Below the pieces are notes generated by a model. That model saw only the letters and a program-made list of their open reading frames with translations, searched no databases and was not told the origin of the DNA. A DNA stretch of 64,000 nt, taken from NCBI RefSeq assembly GCF_017377855.1, contig NZ_JAFREP010000035.1, forward strand, positions 39,437 to 103,436, in the 5' to 3' direction. The stretch is from Acanthopleuribacter pedis. Its GTDB lineage: Bacteria > Acidobacteriota > Holophagae > Acanthopleuribacterales > Acanthopleuribacteraceae. The position numbers and the translations under genes are program-made. This document shows positions 10,084-18,162 of the stretch, piece after piece (within the stretch, counting starts at the first letter, position 1; every line of letters begins with the position of its first letter).

Positions 10084-10792
10084 GGGGTGGGGGCGCTCGC
10101 CGTGTCTGTCACGGGCGGCTGTTCGTGACCGTTCTGATGCTTGATCCTGGACATAGAAGGGGGCCGTTTTTTTGGGATGGGTTCTTGGTGAAGCACGGAT
10201 CCAACCTCGGGAAAAAAGATGAAGCCGTGTTCCGCCTTGGTTTGAATGAGGCGTGGCTTCTTGGTGAGAAGAAAAAAGGAGGTTTACTCGGTTTCGGTCA
10301 ACCCATTATTTTTTAGATAAAAATTGGTGCGGGAAAAAGGGTGTTTTGTCCGTTGATTTGCAAAAGAAGATAAAGATGCGGTGCGTTTTCTGTCAGTAAC
10401 TTTTGGGATTATGTACTTATGTAGAATATGGCAAAACATGTTTTGTGCGGACGTGCTCTTCAGACGCGGTCGTGGAAAGCTAAGTTCCCCTAATATCAAG
10501 CGTTTGCCTTGAACCGGGGTGAAGATTTTCGGGTAGTTATCGGTTGACAGAGCCGTGCCTTTGTGGAATGATTTCTGGAGTTTCTCCAAAATGACAACGT
10601 GATGGGAAAAAAAGACTTGCGGGGCTTCTACACAAGGTGTTCCGCTGGTTGATTATTGCCGTTTTGGAGTCGCCCCGTTTTCATGAGGCTTCCAATTCTT
10701 GTCCGATGGAAGTTCTCGAGCTTCAAGCAACGAAACACGCGTGGCGTACTTGTGACGAAGTTCAATCTAAGCTGTGAATTTGGAGGGCTTTG
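10084..10792. other. Intergenic region, serA to TonB-dependent receptor
   Basis: About 700 bases, AT-rich in the middle. I see no ORF with a believable start and no repeat. It should contain the promoter of the receptor gene, but no convincing -35/-10 pair stood out. Confidence 0.5.
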
Positions 10793-12856
10793 ATGTGCTC
10801 TTTTCGATCCCGTTTCGGGATGTCTCCCTGGTTTATTTTTCTCGCTCTTTTTGCGGTCTCATCTGTTGCCGTAGCGCAAGACGAAATTGACTTCGCGAGC
10901 ATGGATCTCGAAGATCTGCTCAACGTGGAAGTCACCGTTGCATCGAAATCGAAAGAAACCGTTGCCGATGCACCATCATCCGTTACCGTGTTTTCCCGCC
11001 AGGAAATCCAGAACATGGGGATAACGACCCTTCAGGAACTGTTGAACTACGTGCCTGGTTTCCAAACCGCACGCCAGCAGGAAATCGGTACTTGGTACGA
11101 TGCCGTGAGTTCTCGCGGTCGCCGTACCGATCCCGGTGCACCTGAGATCATGTTTCTGATTGACGGCCAACGCCTCAACGACTATTGGCGTGGTGTTGCG
11201 GGTCCCTACAACAACAACATGACCCTTTCGAACATCAAGCAGGTTGAGATCATCCGTGGTCCGGGTTCTGCACTGTACGGTTCAAACGCGTTCTTGGGTG
11301 TTGTCAACATTGTTACCGACAACAGCCGCAACGAGGCCGGTGGCTCCTTCGGTTCTTGGAACCGTCGCGAGATTTACGCCAATGTGTCTCAGGAAGTAGA
11401 GGGCATGACCCTTGCGGTTTCCGCCAGTGGTTTTGCCGACGAGGGCGACTACTACGACCAGATGCCGCTTTGGAACGGTCTGGACCGCCCTACCAACGAT
11501 CCCATCGAAGGTTTTGACGGTTATGTGAGCTTGAGCGGTGAGAAGTTCCGCATCAACTTGCGCCACACCCAGCGTCACCAGGAAGATTTCCGCCAGTTCG
11601 GTAACGTTTCCAACGGTGAGCAATACTCCAACGAAGAAAGTTCTTCGTTCAACATCTCCTACACCTTTATTAACAACGACAAGTTGAACTTAAAGGGTTT
11701 CGCCGGTTACTTGCGTAACCAATCCGACTTCTACGGCATCGTTTTCCCACGCGGTGTGTTGCAGGCGATTGGTTTGAGTGATCAGCCCGACGCGGCGTTC
11801 GGTGGTACCGTGTTGTTGTCCAACCAGACCATGGGCAGCATGGACGCCGTGTACAGCTTCAGCGAAAAGCATCAGTTGTACTTCGGTGCCAGCTTCCGTC
11901 GCGCCAAATTGGAAAACGTCAGTTTGCAGAACAACTGGGATGCCGGTGCCCTTTTCAACGGCGGTCCTTTCCCCATCGAGTTCTACAGCGACGTTCGCGA
12001 AACCTTTGGTTTGGGTGAGACCGGTACCCGTGAAGTACTGGGCATCTACCTGCAGGACAAAATCGAGTTCGGTAAGTTCAAAGCGATCATCGGTGGTCGT
12101 TACGATGACTACGATGACTTCGGTTCTACCTTCAACCCTCGTGGTGCTTTGATCTACTCTCCCGGCAAATCCAAGTTCAAGTTGATGTACGGTCGTGCCT
12201 TCCGCGCGCCTTCTCAACGCGAGCGTACCAATACGGATTTGACCTTCGTGGGCAACCGCGATCTCGATCCTGAAACCGTTCAAACCATCGAACTTGCGTA
12301 CATCCAGCAGTTCTCCGGTGGTCAGTTCAGCTTGACCTACTTCGACTCCACCATCGACGACGGTGTTCAGTTGGTTGAATTCAGTCAAGGTGGCGGTACC
12401 GTTGCGTTCCAACCTCAAAACGTTGCCGAGCAAGATTTGTCCGGTTTCGAGTTTGAAGGTCAGTTCCAGTTGAGTGATTCTTTCATTCTCCGTGCCACCG
12501 CCACCTTCTTTGGCGACACCGAGGAAAACCCCCGCCAGGTTGCTGAAACCTTGGCGGCCGTGATTCTCAACTACAACCACGGCCGATTGAACCTCAACGT
12601 GAACGGTTACTACCACGACGAAGTTCAAAGCTCCGCGATTGACGAAGCCACCGGTGATTTCGTGACCATCGACAGCTTCTTCAAAACCAACTTCGCCGCC
12701 AACTACAGTCTCAACGACAACTTCTCCATCAACTTCCGCGTACTCAACGCTTTTGATGAAGACTACTACACCGTTGACAACATCATCGCCTTCCTGCCCA
12801 ACGGCCTCCCCGGTCGTGGTCGCAGCTACATGGGCGGTTTGAACCTGCGTTTCTAA
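10793..12856 (+). CDS. TonB-dependent outer-membrane receptor
   Basis: A 687-residue precursor. The signal peptide ends around AVAQD (about residue 28). It is followed by a segment DLEDLLNVEVTVAS that resembles the TonB-box region of many such receptors, a plug domain (about 45-165, with LLNYVPGF, IRGPGSALYGSNAF and GVVNIVT), and a 22-strand-type beta-barrel ending in an aromatic residue (NLRF). It would import a large substrate such as a siderophore, vitamin or glycan using TonB/ExbBD energy. The substrate cannot be told from sequence. The start is ATG 10793 after TGGAGGG. It is a single-gene transcript flanked by its own terminator, with no transporter or regulator next to it. Confidence 0.93.
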   Translation: MCSFRSRFGMSPWFIFLALFAVSSVAVAQDEIDFASMDLEDLLNVEVTVASKSKETVADAPSSVTVFSRQEIQNMGITTLQELLNYVPGFQTARQQEIGTWYDAVSSRGRRTDPGAPEIMFLIDGQRLNDYWRGVAGPYNNNMTLSNIKQVEIIRGPGSALYGSNAFLGVVNIVTDNSRNEAGGSFGSWNRREIYANVSQEVEGMTLAVSASGFADEGDYYDQMPLWNGLDRPTNDPIEGFDGYVSLSGEKFRINLRHTQRHQEDFRQFGNVSNGEQYSNEESSSFNISYTFINNDKLNLKGFAGYLRNQSDFYGIVFPRGVLQAIGLSDQPDAAFGGTVLLSNQTMGSMDAVYSFSEKHQLYFGASFRRAKLENVSLQNNWDAGALFNGGPFPIEFYSDVRETFGLGETGTREVLGIYLQDKIEFGKFKAIIGGRYDDYDDFGSTFNPRGALIYSPGKSKFKLMYGRAFRAPSQRERTNTDLTFVGNRDLDPETVQTIELAYIQQFSGGQFSLTYFDSTIDDGVQLVEFSQGGGTVAFQPQNVAEQDLSGFEFEGQFQLSDSFILRATATFFGDTEENPRQVAETLAAVILNYNHGRLNLNVNGYYHDEVQSSAIDEATGDFVTIDSFFKTNFAANYSLNDNFSINFRVLNAFDEDYYTVDNIIAFLPNGLPGRGRSYMGGLNLRF

Positions 12857-12881
12857 ATCCCCAGGTTCTTTCAGTCTGTTG

Positions 12882-12910
12882 AAAAGGGTCCCCTCGTTGG
12901 GACCCTTTTT
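12882..12910 (+). terminator. Strong rho-independent terminator of the receptor gene
   Basis: AAAAGGGTCCC and GGGACCCTTTT form a perfect 11-base stem with a six-base loop and end in a run of five T, 25 bases after the stop codon. Confidence 0.9.
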
Positions 12911-13131
12911 ATTTGTGGATCCTTGGTGGATGGGTTTCGATGGTGTGGGATGGGGTGTTCGGTCATTTCTTAAGCCGGCGATTGATGCCGGCGGAGCGGC
13001 TTCGATCCCGCGGTGTTTTGGTATTTGTTTATTTCTTAGGATGGCAGGATGGGTTCAGGATGGCGATGAATGTTTGCCTGCTTGGTGGGGCCGATCCCGC
13101 ATCCGGATGGATGGGTCGCGGTGTGGCCCAA

Positions 13132-13333
13132 CCCGCATTTCTCACAAGGAATTTTGCCGCGGGGCAAGCCATGCGATTACGAGGGGGCGGCCCTCCGCTT
13201 TACTCAATCGAGCAATACTCGACATAGCGCTGCTGCGCCGAAGGGTCGGCCCCGCTCCGTTTGCTCTCGGTCGTAATTTTCGTACTCACAAGGCTTTCAG
13301 CTTCTCGCGACGAATCCTCGTGAGAAATGCGGG
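13132..13333. repeat. Dispersed palindromic element, copy A (CCCGCATT family)
   Basis: A 202-base element bounded by inverted ends CCCGCATTTCTCAC...GTGAGAAATGCGGG. The same ends and internal blocks (CATGCGATTACGAGGG, GGTCGGCCCC, CTTCTCGCGACGAATC) recur at 44860-45030, and a shortened inverted copy is at 42801-42852. The element has no coding potential. The trinucleotide CAA flanks both sides here, which may be a target duplication or chance. Confidence 0.75.
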
Positions 13334-13537
13334 CAACGTTGATAAATCGGATGGGGCCCGCCGCGGTGGGGTGTTCGGGGGTCGGCAGCGAGCTTTGGTT
13401 CGCGGTACCAAGCGGCGTTTGCCTTGAGCCTTAAATCGGCTCCGTTGGGCTGGGTTGCGTTTGTGCCGTCTCTGCCCCTCAGCAATAACCCAAATCAATC
13501 CGTCCCATTGAATGCGCCCCGATCCAGGTAGCCCCAA

Positions 13538-13657
13538 TCATCCTCGCTTCCTAAATGGAAAAAAGGCGAGGCGCCAACCCACCCTCATCCTCGCTTCCTA
13601 AATGGAAAAAAGGCGAGGCGCCAAACCACCCTCATCCTCGCTTCCTAAACAGAAAAA
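13538..13657. repeat. 47-bp tandem repeat, 2.5 copies, each with a hairpin
   Basis: Units start at 13538, 13585 and 13632. The first two are nearly identical. Each holds CCTCGC...GCGAGG around an inner TTCC/GGAA pair, then GGCGCC. The third copy decays into the terminator of the hydrolase gene downstream. There are no unique spacers, so this is not a CRISPR array. Confidence 0.85.
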
Positions 13658-13677
13658 GCCGCCAATTGCTTGGCGGC
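13653..13677 (-). terminator. Rho-independent terminator of the minus-strand hydrolase
   Basis: On the minus strand GCCGCCAA and TTGGCGGC form an eight-base stem with a four-base loop, followed by TTTTT. It lies 26 bases after the stop of the 13703-15076 gene. Confidence 0.85.
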
Positions 13678-13702
13678 CTTTGTTGGTTGGTCGGTTTTGG
13701 GC

Positions 13703-15076
13703 TTAGCGTTCGTTGGGATCAATGAGCGCTTCGTAGGTAAGTCGCTCGAATTGGGCCTGCATGTCGTTGCCCAGGAAGGGAACAAGCTGGGCCATCATGA
13801 TGCCGATGAGTTCTTGCTCGGGGTCCATGAAGAACATGGTATTGAAGGCGCCGTTCCAGCTAATTTGGCCGATGGAAGCCGCTTTGCCGGATTCGCTGGG
13901 ATCCACGTGAACACCGGCGCCGTTGTTGAAGCGGTAGCCTTTCCAACCGAACTGCTCGGTGAAGGGATCCATACGTGGATCGTGGTCACGCACGCTGAGC
14001 AAGTTGTGGACGGAGCGACGGTTCAGGACGCGGACGCGGCCCCAGCCGCACTTGGGTCGGATTTGACCGCCGTTCTCAACCATTTGCACCAAACGGTAGA
14101 AGTCATTCAGCGTGGCGGAAAGACCGGCACCGCCGGAATAGATCTCTTGAGGACCCATGAAGGGAAAACCGTTGTCGGCGTAGAAGTTGGGAAAGAGTTC
14201 GACCGGATCGTTGCCCAACGCGCGAATGCCGTTGCCGTCCGGCGTGTAAACCGTGGCCATGCGGTTGATTTGGTCGGGGTTGTTGGTGAAAAAGAAGGTT
14301 GAATCCATTTCGAGCGGAATGAAAAGGCGTTGGTTCAAATAGTCGGCCAGGCTCATGCCGGTGGCGACCTCAATCACGTGACCGAGGACATCGTGGGAGA
14401 GGGAATAGGTGAACTGCTCGCCGGGTTCGAACAAAAGCGGCAATTCGGCCAAGCGTTCCGCGACCATTTCGCCCAGGGTGGTGGCCCCACCTTGAGGAAC
14501 CGTGTTAAAGCCGTCCCAAATGCCGTTGTCGGCGTAAAGTTGGCCGAGGACCGGGTGGTTGTGAAAGCGGTACTCAAGGCCGGAAGTATGATCTAAAAGG
14601 TTTTCAATAAGGATTTCGCGACTTGAGGCCGCCACCGTAAAGTCGGTGGCGACACTGCCCTCTGTTTGCTGGATCACGCTGGGGCTGGCAAACTCGGGTA
14701 CGAAATCACTGAGCGGGGTGTGGCGGCACAAGACGCCGTCCTCGATGAGGGTGAAGGCGGCCACGCTGACCACGAACTTGGTCATGGAGGCAATGCGGAA
14801 AATGGTGTCGTCCTGCATGGGGCGTCCCGACTCGAGATCGGAGACACCAAAGTTCTCGCGATAAACGACATGGCCTTTGCGAGCGACCAAAACGGAAACA
14901 CCGGCTACGGTTTGATTGTCGACGTATTCCTGCATGGCGCGTGATAAATCAGCCAGCTTCTCGGTAGACATACCGACCTTTTCCGGGCGTCGCAGCCGGA
15001 GCTCGGTGGACTGTGCGGCACAAAAAGAACCAAAGATAAGTGTCACGGTGACAATAGCAGACTTAAACGTACTCAA
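13703..15076 (-). CDS. Secreted serine hydrolase, beta-lactamase/family VIII esterase fold
   Basis: A 457-residue precursor with a signal peptide (STFKSAIVTVTLIFGSFCAAQ). It shows the class-C beta-lactamase/family VIII esterase layout: SMTK as the Ser-x-x-Lys nucleophile motif, YSLSHDVLG as the tyrosine motif, and WNGAFNTMFF as the W-x-G motif that replaces the KTG box. That combination points to an esterase or peptidase more than a true beta-lactamase. The frame is open upstream to 15142, but GGGAGG lies six bases before TTG 15076 and the signal peptide begins there. The paralog at 15802-17250 has the same arrangement. The hairpin at 15073-15104 holds the SD in its loop. The native substrate is unknown. 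Confidence 0.9.
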   Translation of the reverse strand: MSTFKSAIVTVTLIFGSFCAAQSTELRLRRPEKVGMSTEKLADLSRAMQEYVDNQTVAGVSVLVARKGHVVYRENFGVSDLESGRPMQDDTIFRIASMTKFVVSVAAFTLIEDGVLCRHTPLSDFVPEFASPSVIQQTEGSVATDFTVAASSREILIENLLDHTSGLEYRFHNHPVLGQLYADNGIWDGFNTVPQGGATTLGEMVAERLAELPLLFEPGEQFTYSLSHDVLGHVIEVATGMSLADYLNQRLFIPLEMDSTFFFTNNPDQINRMATVYTPDGNGIRALGNDPVELFPNFYADNGFPFMGPQEIYSGGAGLSATLNDFYRLVQMVENGGQIRPKCGWGRVRVLNRRSVHNLLSVRDHDPRMDPFTEQFGWKGYRFNNGAGVHVDPSESGKAASIGQISWNGAFNTMFFMDPEQELIGIMMAQLVPFLGNDMQAQFERLTYEALIDPNER

Positions 15077-15104
15077 CTTGAACCTCCCTGAATGACCAAG
15101 TTGA
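15073..15104 (-). promoter_or_regulatory. SD-in-loop hairpin over the TTG start
   Basis: On the minus strand TCAACTTG and CAAGTTGA are perfect inverted repeats around a 16-base loop that contains CAGGGAGG. The TTG start codon lies in the 3' arm. The same structure is conserved before the paralog at 17247-17278. Confidence 0.6.
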
Positions 15105-15154
15105 TTGGTGACGAACTGATGGAAAGTGTTCACTCTTGGCATAGATTGAAAGTC

Positions 15155-15183
15155 AATATAGGGGCAAAATGACGAATGATCAA
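15155..15183 (-). promoter_or_regulatory. Predicted sigma70 promoter of the 13703-15076 hydrolase
   Basis: TTGATC, a 17-base spacer, then TATATT on the minus strand. The block CCCTATATTGAC is shared with the promoter of the paralogous gene, which supports the call. Confidence 0.6.
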
Positions 15184-15676
15184 GGTGCGACCTAGGGAAA
15201 TATCGGGGTTTTCGAGTAGTTCAAATGACGACTAACAAACGCTCAAGTGGCAGGCCTGGTGAAAGTTGTTGAAAACGTGAAACTTCCGGGGCCGCCATTG
15301 AATTTTAGTCCAAGCATGGCTGCTCAAAAAAATCCGAAAAAAAATCGCGAAGAGTGCGGATAACTTGTTCTGATAATAGACTAGCCAAGGGTTTTCGCTC
15401 AAGAGTATAGAATAACCTAAATTATTCGATGCGTGAAAAATGCCTGTTCCTTAAAAAATCGAAGTGGGGTTTGGTCGGTGGTTTCCTTTGGGGCGCAGGG
15501 TAAGCGGTTGCTTTCCTCGGGGCACCGTTCCGTGATGTGCCTCTCTCTTGTCGTTTTTGTGACCCTTCAGAGTCTGCTTTTTTGTGATCGGGCTCACGCT
15601 TGTTGGATGCCGTTGTTTTCCGGGGCGGGCGAGTTTGCCCGGGTTTTTCGGTTCAAAATGTTTGGCGTAACGTGAG
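15184..15676. other. Intergenic region between the two hydrolase genes
   Basis: About 490 bases. An 80-codon plus-strand ORF (15433-15675) has a signal-peptide-like stretch, but its start is poor, it has no ribosome site, and its protein is not recognisable, so I do not call it a gene. Nothing else is seen. Confidence 0.4.
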
Positions 15677-15715
15677 AAAGTCACGGCCCCCGAATTGGGA
15701 TGGTGCCGTGACTTT
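15677..15715 (-). terminator. Inverted repeat, probable terminator of the Asp-tailed hydrolase
   Basis: AAAGTCACGGC and GCCGTGACTTT make a perfect 11-base stem about 90 bases past the 15802 stop. Only three T follow on the minus strand, so termination efficiency is uncertain. Confidence 0.5.
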
Positions 15716-15801
15716 ATCGAACTGTGGATCATATATGTAAAAGGGATAGGAAACCAATCAGAACGGTTGTTGGCCTACCTGACTTGAGGAGATGAGTAAT
15801 C

Positions 15802-17250
15802 TTAGTCGTCGTCATCGTCGTCATCGTCATCGTCGTCATCGTCGTCATCGTCATCGTCGTCATCGTCATCGTCGTCATCGCTGTCGGCATTGAGGGCGTC
15901 ATAGGTCATGGTTTCGAAGGTTAATTGGACTTGGGTGAAGTCAAAAGGAACCAACTGGGTCATAACTACACCGACCAACTCTTTTTCCGGGTCCATGAAG
16001 AAGAAGGTGTTAAAGGCGCCGTTCCAGGTGACTTGGCCGACGGAGACATGGGGTTTCCCGGAAATCGCCGGATCAACATGCACACCGGCGCCGTTGTTAA
16101 ATTTGTAGCCGGCCCAGCCAAACAGATTGGTGAAGGGGTCCATGAAATTATCGCTTTCTTCAACGGTTAAGATCTCTTTCACGGTTTTCTTCTTCAAGAT
16201 TTTGACCTTACCATTGCCGTCTTTTTTCTTGATTTTGCCGCCGTTGGCCAGCATCTGGACGAAGCGGTAGTAGTCATTTAAGGTAGCGGAAAGGCCGGCA
16301 CCGCCGGAGAACACACCCTGGGGGCCTTGGGTGGTGTAACCACTGTCGGCGAAGAAGTTGGGGAACAACTCAACCGGTTGTTGGCTCAATTCGACCAGGC
16401 CGCCGTTGCCGTCAGGCGTGTAAACCGTGGCCATGCGGTCGATGCGGTCGGGATCTTGGGTGAAGAAAAAGGTGTCTTCCATTTCGAGGGGATCAAAGAT
16501 GTTTTGTTGCAAGTAGTCGGACAACTTCTGGCCGGTGGTCTGTTCAATCACATAACCCAAGACATCGTGGGCCAGGGAGTATCTGAATTCTTGACCGGGC
16601 TCGAACAAGAGGGGAAGGTTGGCCAAGCGGTTGGCGACCATGTCGCCAACGGTGGCGGGACCGTCGTCGGGAACCGTGTTAAAGCCGTCCCAGATGCTGT
16701 TTTCGGCGTAAAGGACGCCCAGTACGGGGTGGTTGCGGAAGCGGTATTCGAGACCCGAGTTGTGATCCAGCAGATTATCGATACGAATCTCGGTTGCGGC
16801 AAGGCGAGTGGTGAACACGGATTCGGGCTCACCCGGCACGGCTTCGATCACGCTGGGGTTGGCAAATTCAGGGACGATGCTGGAAAGCGGCGTATCTTTA
16901 TCAATGACCCCGTCCTCAATCAACTGGTAGGTGGCAACGGTAACAATGAGTTTGCTCATGGAGGCGATGCGGAAGATGGTGTTTTCATTCATGGCGGTGC
17001 CCGATTTGCGGTCGGCCAAGCCAAAGTCTTCGCGATAAACGACCTTGCCTTTGCGGGCGATGACGGCGGAAGCACCGGCGATCATGTTGTTGTCGACGAA
17101 ACCCTGGAGGGCGGCGGACAGATCGTCGAGTTTGGCGGCGGACATGCCGTGTTTCTCAGGATCTTTAACATTGAGGTCACCGGCGAGCGTTGGCGTTACA
17201 CTGGTGATGAGAAGTGTCATCATGACGAAAGCAGACGTAAAAAATTTCAA
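15802..17250 (-). CDS. Secreted serine hydrolase paralog with poly-aspartate tail
   Basis: A 482-residue paralog of the 13703-15076 protein. It has a signal peptide (KFFTSAFVMMTLLITSVTPTLAG), SMSK as the nucleophile motif, YSLAHDVLG, and WNGAFNTFFF. The catalytic fold ends near YDALNADS and is followed by 25 consecutive Asp residues and the stop. The tail is encoded by GAC/GAT codons in a microsatellite-like pattern. A highly acidic tail could bind Ca2+ or cations in seawater, or act as a spacer; neither can be shown here. The start is TTG 17250 after GGGAGG, as in the paralog. An insert with KKKDGNGKVKILKKKTVKEI near residue 345 is also unusual, because the sister protein has a different sequence there. 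The two genes probably arose by tandem duplication. Confidence 0.9.
   Translation of the reverse strand: MKFFTSAFVMMTLLITSVTPTLAGDLNVKDPEKHGMSAAKLDDLSAALQGFVDNNMIAGASAVIARKGKVVYREDFGLADRKSGTAMNENTIFRIASMSKLIVTVATYQLIEDGVIDKDTPLSSIVPEFANPSVIEAVPGEPESVFTTRLAATEIRIDNLLDHNSGLEYRFRNHPVLGVLYAENSIWDGFNTVPDDGPATVGDMVANRLANLPLLFEPGQEFRYSLAHDVLGYVIEQTTGQKLSDYLQQNIFDPLEMEDTFFFTQDPDRIDRMATVYTPDGNGGLVELSQQPVELFPNFFADSGYTTQGPQGVFSGGAGLSATLNDYYRFVQMLANGGKIKKKDGNGKVKILKKKTVKEILTVEESDNFMDPFTNLFGWAGYKFNNGAGVHVDPAISGKPHVSVGQVTWNGAFNTFFFMDPEKELVGVVMTQLVPFDFTQVQLTFETMTYDALNADSDDDDDDDDDDDDDDDDDDDDDDDDD
15805..15879. repeat. Trinucleotide microsatellite coding for 25 Asp
   Basis: 75 bases of GTC/ATC triplets (GAC/GAT on the coding strand) without interruption. 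The mix of two codons contains higher-order repeats (GTCGTCATC, GTCATC), so slippage in steps of 3, 6 or 9 bases would keep frame and change tail length. Confidence 0.95.
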
Positions 17251-17278
17251 CTTGAACCTCCCTGAATGCGCAAGTTGA
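17247..17278 (-). promoter_or_regulatory. SD-in-loop hairpin over the TTG start (second copy)
   Basis: TCAACTTG and CAAGTTGA enclose a 16-base loop with CAGGGAGG. The TTG start is in the 3' arm, as at 15073-15104. Arms, loop length and SD are all kept between the two genes. Confidence 0.6.
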
Positions 17279-17328
17279 TGCATGGTTTTTTGTTTAGATG
17301 TGATGCTCTTTCTGAGTAAGTACTGGTC

Positions 17329-17357
17329 AATATAGGGAGTAGTTGACCCTGAAGCAA
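17329..17357 (-). promoter_or_regulatory. Predicted sigma70 promoter of the Asp-tailed hydrolase
   Basis: TTGCTT, 17 bases, TATATT on the minus strand. GGTCAA and TTGACC flank the -10 region as an inverted repeat that could be an operator. CCCTATATTGAC is shared with the paralog's promoter. Confidence 0.6.
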
Positions 17358-18162
17358 GGTCTAAATGAGGTTATTTTGGTATTTCTTTGCCTTCAAAGAA
17401 GAGTCAAAAATGTTCTAAAGTTGGGCTGTCAAGCAAACCCTTGGGATGGTTGTGGTTTCCCCTTAAGTTGGGAATTTTGACGAAAAAAAACAGCGATAAA
17501 AAAGCTGAAAAAAGTGAGTTAGCGTCTATTTTTTTCGAGAAAGTCCAAGGGAAACCTGATTATTTTCAGTGTGTTTGCTTTTACATGATGTTTGTCAACG
17601 TCTTTTTTGACGGAGGGTTCAGCCTGTTCGGGAATTGTTGATTTTTGGTTGTGGTGTGTATTTGTGTAGCAGTGTTTTTGTGTGCTGTTTCTATGTGCTT
17701 TGAATTTTCGTGACTCTTTGTGCTCGTTTTGCCGCGTGCCCCCGGCGCGATGAATCGCCCTGCCGCCACGGTTTCCATCTGGTGTCAACCTGGGAATGCG
17801 TGGTTTTCCCCTACTTCGCTGCAACTTTCGGCCTTGGCCGCTCACGTACCTCGCGTGTGCTTTCAATCCCTTGACCGATGGCGCGCAATCACCCGTGGTG
17901 ATTTGTCGCGTTTCTTCGGCTTATCCAATGGCTTCCTCGCTTGACTTTTGACGAGCCGGGCCCTGTAATGATTTCATTCCCTCTATATATAGTGACTCGA
18001 TGCTTTTTCCAGGGCCCTGGTTCCGGTTTACCGGAGCTTGAAGCGCCGTTCCACGGCGTGCCCGCGCCCCATGGGTTTGCGCCTAGGTGTTCGCGGTCTC
18101 CGGCCTCCAATCGGTAACCCGTTGGTTCGTCTCGTGCGGACGTTTTCAATAAAGGTGGTGAC
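17358..18162. other. Intergenic region upstream of the M4 protease
   Basis: About 800 bases. The first 350 are AT-rich and the rest are GC-rich. GGGCCCTG near 17960 and CAGGGCCC near 18010 bracket a TATATATAG stretch. No ORF is convincing. Confidence 0.4.

Noticed and set aside
15433..15675. 80-codon plus-strand frame with signal-peptide-like stretch
   Set aside because: No SD, starts in AT-rich promoter-like DNA, no conservation evidence. Left as intergenic.
16327..17265. 312-codon plus-strand open frame
   Set aside because: Antisense to the Asp-tailed hydrolase. No motif, no SD.
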